Shown here: positions 35,432 to 44,385 of the stretch, in pieces | Position numbering within the stretch: position 1 is the stretch's first letter | Layout of the letters: every line of letters starts with the position of its first letter | From: Labrys sp. KNU-23 | GTDB lineage: Bacteria > Pseudomonadota > Alphaproteobacteria > Rhizobiales > Labraceae | NCBI RefSeq assembly: GCF_008330945.1 | Contig: NZ_CP043489.1 | Location: 2,615,501 to 2,679,500 of the forward strand | Direction of reading: 5' to 3' | DNA: 64,000 nucleotides | Position numbers and translations under genes: made by a program | The notes under the pieces: model-generated | What the model saw: the letters and a program-made list of their open reading frames with translations, nothing else | Databases searched by the model: none | What the model was told of the DNA's origin: nothing

Positions 35432-35995
35432 ATGACGGAGACCATTCCCGCCCTAAGCCTCAGCGCTCTCGACGACCTTGCTGGAGTGGTGAAGGCCCTT
35501 CCTGTCGATGCCGCCGATGGCCTGATCGAAGCGCTCGCCACGGCGGGCCGTATCGCCATCTATGGCGCCGGGCGCGAGGGGCTGCAGATGCGCGGCCTTG
35601 CCATGCGCCTGTTCCATCTCGGGCTCGACGTCCATGTCGTCGCCGATATGACGGTGCCGCCGATCGGTCCCGGCGATCTCCTCTTCGTCTCCTCCGGGCC
35701 AGGCGCTTCCAATATCGGCGATGCCTTGATTGGTGTCGCCCGCAAGGCCGGCGCCAGGGTTGCGGTGGTCACGGCCCAACCCGAAGCGCGTACGCCGAAG
35801 CTCGCCGATATCGTCTTCACCATTCCGGCCCAGACCATGGCGGATGACCGGGGCGGCCGAGTTTCCGTGTTGCCGATGGGATCGCTGTTCGAGACCGCCC
35901 AGATGCTGGTGTTCGAGATCATCGTGCTGAAGCTGCGCGATCGTCTCGGCGAGACCGCCGAGACGATGCGGGCGCGTCATACCAATCTGGAGTGA
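35432..35995 (+). CDS. SIS-domain sugar-phosphate isomerase, 6-phospho-3-hexuloisomerase-like
   Basis: A 187-residue SIS-fold enzyme. It resembles PHI/HxlB: IAIYGAGREGLQMRGLAMRL, then DLLFVSSGPGASNIG, and the ending LPMGSLFETAQMLVFEI followed by RHTNLE, a typical PHI C terminus. PHI usually interconverts arabino-3-hexulose 6-phosphate and fructose 6-phosphate, paired with a hexulose-phosphate synthase, but no such synthase is in this window. It is divergent from the XRE-GNAT-GNAT operon, with 115 bases between. Confidence 0.78.
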   Translation: MTETIPALSLSALDDLAGVVKALPVDAADGLIEALATAGRIAIYGAGREGLQMRGLAMRLFHLGLDVHVVADMTVPPIGPGDLLFVSSGPGASNIGDALIGVARKAGARVAVVTAQPEARTPKLADIVFTIPAQTMADDRGGRVSVLPMGSLFETAQMLVFEIIVLKLRDRLGETAETMRARHTNLE

Positions 35996-36001
35996 GGGCC
36001 G

Positions 36002-37552
36002 TCAGGTCGCCGGCGGTGCCTGGTGCCTGAGAAAGGCCGCGACGTCGTCTGAAAAATCATAGCCTTCGAAGGCCGAAAGCGGCACGCCGTGCTCGACCAA
36101 GGCCCGTGCACAGCCGACATAGTCCTGCGGCATGACGCTGGCGATATCCTCCGCCTGGCAGGCATAGGAGAGCGTGCCGAGGACGTTGTTGCCGAAGCCG
36201 TGCTCGGTGCGCCAATCGGCTCCCTCCTCCAGCAGCAGGCGCAGCATGGCGGCGTCGCCCTGGAACATCGCCTTGTTCAGGGCGGTCGCCGACCATTCAT
36301 GCTCCTTCACCTCGCGGGGCCAGCCCAGGCCGAGCATGACGCGGACGGCTTCGATCGCCCCGTTGCCGGCGAGCAGAGGCAGGGTTCGGAGCTGTCTTTC
36401 AGAAAGGCGGGTGAGAATATCCGGCTCCCTTGCCAGGATATCGGCAGCCGCTGCCCGGTCGGCCCGCGTGCAGGCCGCGACGAAAGCCTCTTCGGGGCTG
36501 AGCTCCTCCTCGATTCCCATTGCCTGCAGCATGGCTGCCACATCGGTGCGGCCATATTGCTGGGCATAGCGATAGAGGCTGACCCCGCCCTGGCCGGTGG
36601 CGCGCGGATCGGCGCCGGCGTCCAGCAAGGCGCGGACATGGGCGCCGGAGCGTCCCCGCAGGATGGCATGATGGATCCAGGCCTGTTCCCTGGCATCGCC
36701 GCCATGGGCCAGCAGCAGCCTGAGCGTAGCGAGTTTGTCGAAATCGAGCACGCGACCCAGGGCATTGGTGCCGGTGACGCGTGCGCCGGCGGAGAGCAGC
36801 AGACGTGTGCCGACATCGTCGGAGCTCTCGACCGAATGATAGAGCGATTCATTGTCGTTCGGATCGGCGCCTGCTTCGAGCAGCAGCCGGGTCATCGCCT
36901 CGTCATGCGTGCGTCCGGCTGCACCGTAGAGCACGGAAAGCGGCGAATCCGGCCAGCGCGGGTCCGTCCAGCTGGCGTTGACGTCAGCGCCATGGGCGAG
37001 CAGCAGACGGGCGCAGGCGAGCAGCGGCTCCTTGAAGCCCGGTTCGCGGATCAGGCCGGAATGGCTGACCCCGATCAGCGGCGGCATGGCGAGCGGGCCG
37101 CCGCTGCGGTTCACGAAGGCCGGGTCCTCGGCGATGAGCGCCCCGAGCCGAACCTCGTCGCCGGTAACGCTGGCGAGCCAGGGGTCCTGCGCGAACAGGG
37201 CCGGCTGTTCGGTGAGGGTGCGGCGGGCCAGGTGACGCTGGGCGGCATTGCCCTCCAGCACCCAGGCGAGCCAGGTCCGCAGCCGCTCTGCCGCGACGCT
37301 GCGCGTCCACTCGACATAGTGCTTGAGTTCGCTCCAGGAGTGGAAGCCGTAGTCGCGTGCGATGACGGACTGGGCGTCGTGCAGAGCGAGCTCGCGGCTG
37401 GTGAGGCCTGCCGGATCGAGGCCGCGTGCCGAGGGCAGGCATTCGGCAAAATGGCGAAGCGCCTCGCTCTCACCGTTACGGGCGGCCCGTAATAGCTGCT
37501 TGGCCTGGTTCTTGAGGTGCGAAAGGTCGGGCGAAACCGGAAGGGTTTTCAT
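36002..37552 (-). CDS. Large ankyrin-repeat protein
   Basis: A 516-residue protein starting MKTLPVSPDLSHLKNQAKQL, with many ankyrin-type repeats at about residues 165-500 (e.g. LLLAHGADVNASW, LLLEAGADPNDNES, LLDAGADPRATGQGG, LLLEEGADWRTEH). The N-terminal about 100 residues form a helical segment with SLH-like length, not recognised. There is no signal or membrane segment. It lies close to the SIS gene (7 bases apart, convergent) but shows no operon link. Likely a protein-binding scaffold; function unknown. Confidence 0.85.
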   Translation of the reverse strand: MKTLPVSPDLSHLKNQAKQLLRAARNGESEALRHFAECLPSARGLDPAGLTSRELALHDAQSVIARDYGFHSWSELKHYVEWTRSVAAERLRTWLAWVLEGNAAQRHLARRTLTEQPALFAQDPWLASVTGDEVRLGALIAEDPAFVNRSGGPLAMPPLIGVSHSGLIREPGFKEPLLACARLLLAHGADVNASWTDPRWPDSPLSVLYGAAGRTHDEAMTRLLLEAGADPNDNESLYHSVESSDDVGTRLLLSAGARVTGTNALGRVLDFDKLATLRLLLAHGGDAREQAWIHHAILRGRSGAHVRALLDAGADPRATGQGGVSLYRYAQQYGRTDVAAMLQAMGIEEELSPEEAFVAACTRADRAAAADILAREPDILTRLSERQLRTLPLLAGNGAIEAVRVMLGLGWPREVKEHEWSATALNKAMFQGDAAMLRLLLEEGADWRTEHGFGNNVLGTLSYACQAEDIASVMPQDYVGCARALVEHGVPLSAFEGYDFSDDVAAFLRHQAPPAT

Positions 37553-37728
37553 GGTGCCTCCATGTGCGCAGAGCCGAAGACCCGCAATCGGCTGCACAGG
37601 GGCAGGTCGTCCTGGTGTCGATGATTGTGAGGGGGCTAAGCCCTTCCCGCGGGTCCGGAGGCGTCTCGCAGCGCCGAGACGGATCTTAGGAGTTTTCTCG
37701 CCTGGATGAAAGCCCCGCCCGGGCGGGG

Positions 37729-38394
37729 TCACGCCCCGGTGCTGCGGGATTTGCCGAGTGATGACATCAGGTCGCCGAAGCGCTCGCCCTGCACGGCGAC
37801 ATGGGCTCGCAGCTGCTCGGCGGCATGCTGGGCCTCGCCGGCGCGGATGGCGGCGACCACGGCCTCATGCTCGTTCTGCGAGGTCTTCATGCGGTTGCGC
37901 ACGCGCAGCTGCAGGCGGCGGAAGGGAGCCAGGCGCTTGTTGAGGGCCACGGCCTGGCTCGCCAGGAATTTGTTGCCGCTGGCGCGATAGATGACGCGGT
38001 GAAACGTCTCGTTCTCATAGTAATAGCTGTCGGGATCGCCGTTGGCGGCCGCGTCCTGGCAGGCCGCCAGGGCTGCCACGAGAGCCTGCTCGTCCTCGGG
38101 CAGGAGGCGGCGGGCGGCGAGGCGCCCGCACATCGCCTCCAGTTCCGCCATGACCTCGAACATTTCCATGAGCTGGCTGGCATCGGGCGCGCTGACGATG
38201 GCACCCCGGCGGGCTCGCAATTCCACCAACCCGGCGGCGGCGAGCTGCTGCAGCGCCTCGCGGATCGGCGTGCGCGACACGCCGAAACGCTCGGCGAGCG
38301 ACACTTCGTCGAGGCGCTCACCCGGCTTCAACTGCCCGGTGGCAATCTCGTCCTCAATCGAATCCCGCAATTGTGTGGCTCGGCGCTCGGTCAT
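37729..38394 (-). CDS. GntR-family (FadR/FCD) transcriptional regulator
   Basis: A 221-residue regulator. The GntR wHTH is at residues 23-70 (ERFGVSRTPIREALQQLAAAGLVELRARRG at 36-65), and an FCD-type helical effector domain follows from about residue 85 (FEVMAELEAMCGRLAARRL, then ENETFHRVIYRASGN). It lies directly downstream of the Tat-exported amidase on the same strand, with about 105 bases between, so it may control that gene; the effector is unknown. Confidence 0.87.
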   Translation of the reverse strand: MTERRATQLRDSIEDEIATGQLKPGERLDEVSLAERFGVSRTPIREALQQLAAAGLVELRARRGAIVSAPDASQLMEMFEVMAELEAMCGRLAARRLLPEDEQALVAALAACQDAAANGDPDSYYYENETFHRVIYRASGNKFLASQAVALNKRLAPFRRLQLRVRNRMKTSQNEHEAVVAAIRAGEAQHAAEQLRAHVAVQGERFGDLMSSLGKSRSTGA

Positions 38395-38500
38395 AGGCCC
38401 ATATCGCGCCTTCTGCCCATGCCGGCAAGCTGCCATTCCTTTCACGGCCCGTGAAAGCCGAGGCACGCGCTCGGGGACTGGCGCGCCTCGGCCGGTTGCC

Positions 38501-40102
38501 TCAGGCCGGCTTGAGTGCCGGTGGTAACCTGTTCTGGGGCCAGCCGGTGGCCTGCTCATAGGCGTAGGCGAGCTGCAGCACGGACATCTCGGCATGATTG
38601 CGGCCGACGAGCTGCATGCCCATGGGCAGGCCGCGATCGTTGAAGCCGACCGGCACGCTCATGGCGGGGCAGCCGGACATGGTGACCGGGATCACCACCT
38701 CCATCCAGCGATGACAGGTGTCCATCGCGCGGCCATTGACTTCCTTGGGCCAATGGGTGGTGGCGTCGAAGGGGAATACCTGCGCCGACGGCAGGATGAA
38801 GTAGTCGTAGCGCTCCATGAAGGTGCGGACCGCCTGGTACCATTGCGTGCGGGCGGCGGCGGCATCGGAGAGCTGGACGGCGCTGAGCTTCAGATAGTTC
38901 TCGATCTCCCATTGCGCCTCGGGCTTGAGCAGAGCGCGCTTGGCCGGATCGTCATAGAGCACCTTCAGGCCGGAGCCGGTCTGCCAGGCGCGCAGCGGCA
39001 GCCAGTTGCGCCAGACATTCTCGATCGGATAATCGGGCCGGGCTTCCTCGACGGTGCAGCCGAGCGCTTCGAAGGTCTTGAGCGCCGCCTTGCACAGATC
39101 GAGCACGCCCGGTTCGAAAGGCAGATAGCCGCCGCAATCGCCGAGCCAGGCGATGCGCACGCCCTTGAGATCGCGCTTCAACGGCTCGGTAAAGCGCGTG
39201 GGATCCTCGTGAAGGGAGAGGGGCGCAGCGGCGTGGTAGCCCGATTGTACCGCAAGCAGCAGGGCAAGATCCGAGACATTGCGCGCCATCGGCCCGTTCA
39301 CGCCCAGCGCGGCATCGAACACGTCGGCGCCCGGCGAGGGCACCCGCCCGAAGGAGGTGCGGAAACCCAGCACGTTGTTGAAGGCCGACGGGTTGCGCAG
39401 CGAGCCGGCATGGTCGCTGCCGTCGGCGACCGGCAGCATGCGCATGGCCAGGGACACCGCGGCACCGCCGCTGCTGCCGCCTGAGGTCTTGCTGTGATCA
39501 TAGGCGTTCAGCGTGGTGCCGAAGACCTGGTTGTAGGTCTGCGATCCCAGCCCGAATTCCGGGGTGTTGGTCTTGCCGATGATGATGCTGCCCGCGCGCT
39601 TCATGCGGTCGACGAAGATCGCATCGGCTTTGGGAATGCGGTCCTTGAACAAGGGCGAGCCCTGCGTGGTGGGGATGCCCTTGGTATCGGCGAGGTCCTT
39701 GATCGCCTGCGGGAAGCCATGCATCCAGCCGGCATACTCGCCGCGGCCAAGCTGAGCGTCGCGTTCCCCGGCCTGCTTGAGGAGATCACCGCGGTCCTGC
39801 CGGGAAACGATGGCGTTGACCGTGGGATTGAAGCGGTCGATGTGATCGAGATAGGCCGTCATCACCTCGACGCAGGAAATCGATTTCGACTTGATCGCCT
39901 GCGAAAGCGGAATGGCGTCCATCATCACGATGTCGGAGGGCGCTGCTTTCGCCAGGGACGAGCCTGGCCACGCTGCCTGGCCGACAAAAGCGGCCGTGGC
40001 TGCGCCCGCCAATCCCTTCGCACTCAGATTCAGGAAACCGCGTCTGCTGAAACCACGCTCCTGCGTGGGTGGCGACGCGCTGCCGCGTTGCTTGCCGGCC
40101 AT
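38501..40102 (-). CDS. Tat-exported amidase signature enzyme
   Basis: A 533-residue amidase with a twin-arginine signal: SRRGFLNLSAKG (RR at 20-21), hydrophobic LAGAATAAFVG and a likely cleavage site near residues 50-54. The catalytic Lys135 is in PQAIKDLADT, GGSSGG is at 208-213, and the nucleophile Ser234 is in GSDHAGSLRNPSA. It should act in the periplasm. The second amidase in this window (14085) is cytoplasmic. A GntR-family gene follows on the same strand. Confidence 0.9.
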   Translation of the reverse strand: MAGKQRGSASPPTQERGFSRRGFLNLSAKGLAGAATAAFVGQAAWPGSSLAKAAPSDIVMMDAIPLSQAIKSKSISCVEVMTAYLDHIDRFNPTVNAIVSRQDRGDLLKQAGERDAQLGRGEYAGWMHGFPQAIKDLADTKGIPTTQGSPLFKDRIPKADAIFVDRMKRAGSIIIGKTNTPEFGLGSQTYNQVFGTTLNAYDHSKTSGGSSGGAAVSLAMRMLPVADGSDHAGSLRNPSAFNNVLGFRTSFGRVPSPGADVFDAALGVNGPMARNVSDLALLLAVQSGYHAAAPLSLHEDPTRFTEPLKRDLKGVRIAWLGDCGGYLPFEPGVLDLCKAALKTFEALGCTVEEARPDYPIENVWRNWLPLRAWQTGSGLKVLYDDPAKRALLKPEAQWEIENYLKLSAVQLSDAAAARTQWYQAVRTFMERYDYFILPSAQVFPFDATTHWPKEVNGRAMDTCHRWMEVVIPVTMSGCPAMSVPVGFNDRGLPMGMQLVGRNHAEMSVLQLAYAYEQATGWPQNRLPPALKPA

Positions 40103-40276
40103 GGAACACCTCCTCGATCAACCTTCTGAATGAGGTTGTGTCCACACCCTGTCAGAGTCTGTGTCACAGATCAATTAAATTGTATACAAAACTATCTTTC
40201 AATAATACATAAGTGCCATTTACTTATGCAATAGGCAAAGCAAAGCTTTGGGACCCGCCGGCACGGCACGGGCTGA

Positions 40277-40296
40277 ACCGTGCATTGCTGCACGGT
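40277..40296. promoter_or_regulatory. 8-bp hairpin between SRPBCC and amidase genes
   Basis: ACCGTGCA and TGCACGGT form a perfect 8-bp stem around a TTGC loop in the 290-bp gap. There is no T-run on either strand, so a terminator role is uncertain; a regulator site is equally possible. I see no gene in the gap. Confidence 0.3.
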
Positions 40297-40394
40297 GCGC
40301 GCAACCGGCCGAACGGTCGAACTGCGACTGCAATCTAAGCCGGGAGGAGGGAGGTTTTCGCGTCGGGAAGCCAGATTCCGGGAATTCTGCCCGG

Positions 40395-40871
40395 TCACGC
40401 CCGCTCTTCGACCAGCCCTGCCAGCTGCCCTATCACCGTGCCCCAGCCGTCATGGAACCCCATTTTTTCATGCAGGTCGCGGTCGGCGTTGCTCTTGTGC
40501 ATGACATGGGCGGCATAGTCGGTGCCATCCGGATGGTCGGCGAAATCCATGATCGCGGTGATGAAAGGTTTTTCGGCAGGGCGCCAGCCGCCGGTGAGCG
40601 CGTTGGTGAACACGATGCGCCTGTAATCGTCGACCGTCAGGAAGCAGGCGTCGAGATGGGGCTGAAAGGCGCCGCCATCCTCACTGATCCGGGTCACGAA
40701 AGCGCCGCCCGGCGACAGATCCATGGCGACGACCTGGCATCGGGCCGGGGCAGGCACCCACCATTGCTCGAAGAGGGTGCGCTCGGTCCAGGCCCGCCAG
40801 ACGACGGCCCGTGGCGCCTTGATGATGCGGGCGATGCGCAGGTCGAGTTCGGGATCGAAGCGGCGGGTCAT
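40395..40871 (-). CDS. SRPBCC/AHSA1-domain protein
   Basis: A 158-residue lipid-binding-like fold beginning MTRRFDPELDLRIARIIKAPRA; this opening is typical of AHSA1-like proteins, together with WTERTLFEQWW near residue 28 and the C-terminal HEKMGFHDGWGTVIGQL. The start overlaps the ArsR-like gene by 4 bases. SRPBCC domains bind hydrophobic ligands; a pairing with ArsR-type regulators is common in bacteria. Function unproven. Confidence 0.85.
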   Translation of the reverse strand: MTRRFDPELDLRIARIIKAPRAVVWRAWTERTLFEQWWVPAPARCQVVAMDLSPGGAFVTRISEDGGAFQPHLDACFLTVDDYRRIVFTNALTGGWRPAEKPFITAIMDFADHPDGTDYAAHVMHKSNADRDLHEKMGFHDGWGTVIGQLAGLVEERA

Positions 40872-41212
40872 GTCGGCGGTTCCTTGTCGAGCATGCTGGC
40901 GACGAAGCGTTCCAACCTGTCGGTCCGGCCTTCCCACACCGCATGCTGGGCGGCCAGCCAGCCTTCGACCGCGGCGAAAGCCTGTTTTTCGATGGTGCAG
41001 GTTCGCACCCGCCCCTGTTTCCGGGTGCTGATCAGGCCCGTGCCCTCGAGCATCCGGATATGTTTCATGAAGGAAGGCAGGGCCATGTCGAAGGGCTCTG
41101 CCAGGTCGCTGATGCTGGCTGGCCCCCGCCCCAGGCGCCCGAGCACCGCCCGTCTGGTCGGATCGGCCAGGGCCAGGAAGATCTCATCGAGTTGTTCGAT
41201 ACGGTAAGCCAT
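40868..41212 (-). CDS. ArsR-family transcriptional regulator
   Basis: A 114-residue wHTH protein with the recognition region LAEPFDMALPSFMKHIRMLEGTGLI and wing RKQGRVRTCTI. The start MAYRIEQLDEIFLALADPTRRA is preferred. Most ArsR metal ligands (ELCVCDL) are absent, so metal sensing is unlikely. The 4-base overlap with the SRPBCC gene suggests it is a partner. Confidence 0.85.
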   Translation of the reverse strand: MAYRIEQLDEIFLALADPTRRAVLGRLGRGPASISDLAEPFDMALPSFMKHIRMLEGTGLISTRKQGRVRTCTIEKQAFAAVEGWLAAQHAVWEGRTDRLERFVASMLDKEPPT

Positions 41213-41774
41213 TGGGCTAAGTATCAGATTCATGCCTCACCCGCAAGGGATAGCCGTTCCCAGATGGCCTCGGACCGGATTTCTCACCTGCCTTCCCCGT
41301 CGGCGAATATGCAATTCAAACAATTTGAATAATAATTATGGCTCTAAATCGAATTTGCGAGCGTATTGTCGATTGCCATGACCTTCAGTCTCGATAATAT
41401 GAAGGCATGAGTGACGGAAGGTAGTTGCGTGTCGAGAGCCCAGGCGGATCGATCAAAGTGTCAGCCGCCTCAACTGAAGCACACGGCATGTTGGTAACCG
41501 GTCTAGCTAGTGCCAGACTGGATTGGAGGAAATAATGTCCTGGTTGGTTTGTATCCTCCTATACTGTCTATCTTCCTCGATCATGGCTTCTTTGCTCGGG
41601 CAATTGCTGCGCGAGGAACGCGTGTCCTGAACGCGAAAACATCCGAAGAATCTTCTCCTTCCCGAAGGCACCGCGCAGCTCCTTATCATTGCATGAATCG
41701 CGGCACCGGCCTTTGATGGCGCCCGGGCGTGCCGCCGGCATGCCGTCATCCGCGGTTGGGGCCAAGGTATCGGC
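41213..41774. other. Mostly gene-free 560-bp region
   Basis: It includes a short AT-rich stretch (41310-41420) and one possible 31-residue small ORF (described separately). I see no RNA gene, terminator or insertion-sequence end. Other open frames here overlap the next gene in antisense. Confidence 0.4.
41535..41630 (+). CDS. Possible 31-residue hydrophobic small protein
   Basis: ATG is preceded at good spacing by GGAGGA, a strong Shine-Dalgarno sequence. The frame encodes MSWLVCILLYCLSSSIMASL then a charged tail ending REERVS: one membrane segment with C-terminal charges. Short length and absence of homologue evidence keep this tentative; it could also be a leader peptide or chance. Confidence 0.35.
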   Translation: MSWLVCILLYCLSSSIMASLLGQLLREERVS

Positions 41775-42416
41775 ATGGCGTTGCACTTCCTCATGGACGG
41801 ACCCGAGGATGCGAGGGTCACCGTCCTGCTCGCGCATGGCGCGGGTGCACCGATGGATTCAGTTGCAATGTCCGCCAGTGCCGGGGCGCTTGCTGCCGCC
41901 GGATTGCGCATCGCCCGGTTCGAGTTCGCCTATATGGCAGCCCGGCGCCAATCGGGTGTTCGCAAGCCGCCGCCGCGCGCTGAAACGCTGGAAGGCGAAT
42001 ATCGCGCCGCCATCGAGGCGTTGGGGACGGCAGGGCCTCTCGTCATCGGCGGCAAGTCGATGGGCGGGCGGGTCGCCAGCCTGATCGCCGACGATCTCCA
42101 GGCCGAAGGCCGCATCGCCGGCCTGCTATGCCTCGGCTATCCCTTCCATCCGATCGGCAAGCCCGGGCAGTTGCGCACCGCCCGTCTCGCCGGCATGCGC
42201 ACCCCGGCCCTGATCGCCCAGGGAACGCGCGATCTCTTCGGCACGCGGGAGGAGGTTGCGACCTATGCCCTGTCGCCCCGCATCGAAATCCTGTGGCTGG
42301 AGGATGGCGACCACGACCTCAGGCCGCGCAAGGCCGTCTCCGGTTTTTCGGCCGCCGATCACCTCAAGACCCTGGCGGCGACCGTTTCGGCCTGGGCCGC
42401 GCGCCTGGCCACCTGA
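41775..42416 (+). CDS. Alpha/beta hydrolase, KANL3/Tex30-like
   Basis: A 213-residue hydrolase with the nucleophile elbow GKSMGGR (Ser95) and LLAHGAGAPMDS near residue 18. DGDHDLRPRK near residue 176 supplies the His. This type usually resembles small alpha/beta hydrolases of unknown substrate. No signal peptide. Confidence 0.83.
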   Translation: MALHFLMDGPEDARVTVLLAHGAGAPMDSVAMSASAGALAAAGLRIARFEFAYMAARRQSGVRKPPPRAETLEGEYRAAIEALGTAGPLVIGGKSMGGRVASLIADDLQAEGRIAGLLCLGYPFHPIGKPGQLRTARLAGMRTPALIAQGTRDLFGTREEVATYALSPRIEILWLEDGDHDLRPRKAVSGFSAADHLKTLAATVSAWAARLAT

Positions 42417-42424
42417 CCGGGCCG

Positions 42425-43231
42425 CTATGACCCGAGCTTGCCGAGGAAGTCGAGCACCGCCCGGTTGAAAAGCGCCGGCCGCTGCAACGGCGCGAAATGG
42501 CTCACGCCCGGCAGAATGGCCAGCGTCGCGCCGGGGATGGCGCGGGCCAGATAGGCCGCATGGTCGGGGCGAATGAACTCGTCATGTTCGCCCAGCACGA
42601 TCTCCACGGGCACATCGATCGCGCTTAGATCGCTCGCGCTGTAGTTGGGTTGCGTCCGCATCATCTCGGTGACGGCTGCGACGAAAGGCTCGAAGTTGTC
42701 TGGCGTGGCCGAAAGCGCGGCGTAATCCTGGCGATGCCGGGCGAAGCAGCGGTCGAGTGCCGGGCTCGGTTCCATCTCCTTGGTGCCGCTGGGGTCCATG
42801 TTGCAGGCGAAGAAGAACACACCCGCCGAGCGGGCGGGATTTCCGGCCGCCAGCACCAGGGCGATGCAGGCGCCGTCGCTCCAGCCGACGAAGCGGGCCT
42901 TGTCGAGACGGAGCCGATCCATCACCGCCAGCACGTCGGAGGCCATCAGCTCGTAGGAATAGGGCCTGTCGTCGCGCGTGCTGCGGCCGTGGCCGCGGCT
43001 GTCGACCAGCACGACGCAGTAGCCCGCCGCCCTGAGGTCGGCGAGTTGATAGCCCCAATTGCCGGCGTGGCCGAGACCGCCATGCAGCAGGATCACCGGC
43101 GGGCCGTCGCCATAAGAAGCATGCCAGATGCGGGCGCCGTCATGATCGAGCCAGCCCTCGATATCGGCCGGCGGCAGTGGCGGCGCGCCATAGGCGTGGA
43201 AATGGCTGAGATCGTCATCCTGCGTGCTCAT
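42425..43231 (-). CDS. Alpha/beta hydrolase
   Basis: A 268-residue hydrolase: HGGLGHAGNW carries the oxyanion loop near residue 50, Ser118 is the nucleophile in VGWSDGAC, and GVSHFAP supplies the His; Asp probably lies in LGEHDEFI. The start at 43231 (MSTQDDDLSHF) is preferred to one nine residues upstream. Typical of esterase, lactonase or epoxide-type enzymes. It ends just after the preceding hydrolase gene (convergent, 8 bases apart). Confidence 0.85.
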   Translation of the reverse strand: MSTQDDDLSHFHAYGAPPLPPADIEGWLDHDGARIWHASYGDGPPVILLHGGLGHAGNWGYQLADLRAAGYCVVLVDSRGHGRSTRDDRPYSYELMASDVLAVMDRLRLDKARFVGWSDGACIALVLAAGNPARSAGVFFFACNMDPSGTKEMEPSPALDRCFARHRQDYAALSATPDNFEPFVAAVTEMMRTQPNYSASDLSAIDVPVEIVLGEHDEFIRPDHAAYLARAIPGATLAILPGVSHFAPLQRPALFNRAVLDFLGKLGS

Positions 43232-43354
43232 GGCCGTCCCTTCCTGTCCCGGTGGCAATCCGGGGGTCCTTGGTGTCGGTTTACCACATCCGGACCAATT
43301 GCAAAAAGCAAGTGCTCTTGTGCGGGCAGGCGGCCCTGGCCGATCCCGCCCGCT

Positions 43355-43843
43355 TCATTCGCTCAGCAGGCCATGACGCCGGTGCCAGTCCTCCAGCGAT
43401 TCCTCGGGATAGGTGTCGAAATGCAGATAGCCGGGACCGGATGGTACATCGACCCACCGGGGAGCATCGGCCAGCATCATCTCCACGATCTCCGGCGGCT
43501 TCGGCAAGGGCGTGTCGATTGCCGAGGCGTGCGGATGGATCAGCTCCGGCCAGCGCGGATCCCACAGCCAGAGCGCGCTGCCGCATTCCCCGCAGAAATG
43601 GCGTCCGGCCGGCGAGCGCTGCTCGGGCTGCCCCTCTTCGCGCAGGACGGCGTGATAGATGCGCAGATGCTCGCGCCCTTCCACCTTCAGGCTTTCGGCA
43701 TGGGCACCGAGATTGATGGCATAGCCGCCCGATCCCGCCGTCTTGCGGCAGATCGAGCAATGGCAATGCATGAACGGGGCGGGACTCATTGCCTCGACGC
43801 TGAACGTCACGGCGCGGCAATGGCAGGATCCTTTCAGCAGCAT
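43355..43843 (-). CDS. GFA-family zinc-binding protein
   Basis: A 162-residue protein with the GFA cysteine pattern: CHCRAV (Cys7, Cys9), CHCSICRK (Cys27, Cys29, Cys32) and FCGECGSAL near residue 83. The family includes glutathione-dependent formaldehyde-activating-like proteins, although their activity is disputed. The start at 43843 gives MLLKGSCHCR; a long extension upstream overlaps the divergent gene. Function: likely zinc-binding; substrate unknown. Confidence 0.88.
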   Translation of the reverse strand: MLLKGSCHCRAVTFSVEAMSPAPFMHCHCSICRKTAGSGGYAINLGAHAESLKVEGREHLRIYHAVLREEGQPEQRSPAGRHFCGECGSALWLWDPRWPELIHPHASAIDTPLPKPPEIVEMMLADAPRWVDVPSGPGYLHFDTYPEESLEDWHRRHGLLSE

Positions 43844-43936
43844 GCGCGTTTTCCTAATCTGTTTGGTCCAAACGGATGGGACGTCATGGGGTTCCAACCG
43901 GCGCCCCGCAACCATCCAAGCTGGAAAGGGTGACCC

Positions 43937-44290
43937 TTGAAAGGCAGATTCGTCATCATCGCCACCGCCGCTTTGCTGTTCGCCTCCGCGGCGCAAGCGG
44001 GCGACTATGCGCCCCTTGATTGCACCAAGGCAGCGTCCACGGCCGAAAAGGCCGTGTGCGGCAGTTACGCCCTCGGCCAGGCGGAGGCGCGCATGGCCAC
44101 GCTCTACGGCGTCTCGATGTCGCTGGTGGCCATGGGCCAGCGCGGCAATATCGGCGAGGCCCAGCAGGCCTGGATCAAGACGCGCGAGGCTTGCGGCGCC
44201 GATACCGCCTGCCTCGACAAGGTCTATGGTGAGCGGATCGGCGTGCTGGACGAGGTCATCCGCAACATCGCTTCGCACGGTCCGTTCTAG
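43937..44290 (+). CDS. Secreted LprI-like (DUF1311) protein
   Basis: A 117-residue protein with an N-terminal Sec signal (MKGRFVIIATAALLFASAAQ, cleavage near AQA-GD). The mature part has CTKAASTAEKAVCGSYALGQAEARMATLY and QQAWIKTREACGADTACLDKVYGERI, the four-cysteine pattern of the LprI/DUF1311 domain, which in some members inhibits lysozyme. It lies upstream of lepA in the same direction, with 95 bases between. Confidence 0.85.
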   Translation: MKGRFVIIATAALLFASAAQAGDYAPLDCTKAASTAEKAVCGSYALGQAEARMATLYGVSMSLVAMGQRGNIGEAQQAWIKTREACGADTACLDKVYGERIGVLDEVIRNIASHGPF

Positions 44291-44385
44291 AACAGGCGCC
44301 GACGGGCCCCGTAAACAGGGCCTCGGCCGGCCTGGAATCCCCATTTGTCCTTGGCGTTGCAATCCCTTCCTGCTATTGCGCGCGG

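Noticed and set aside
36089..37492. 467-residue open frame antisense to the ankyrin gene
   Set aside because: The minus-strand frame has repeated ankyrin motifs, so this is a shadow.
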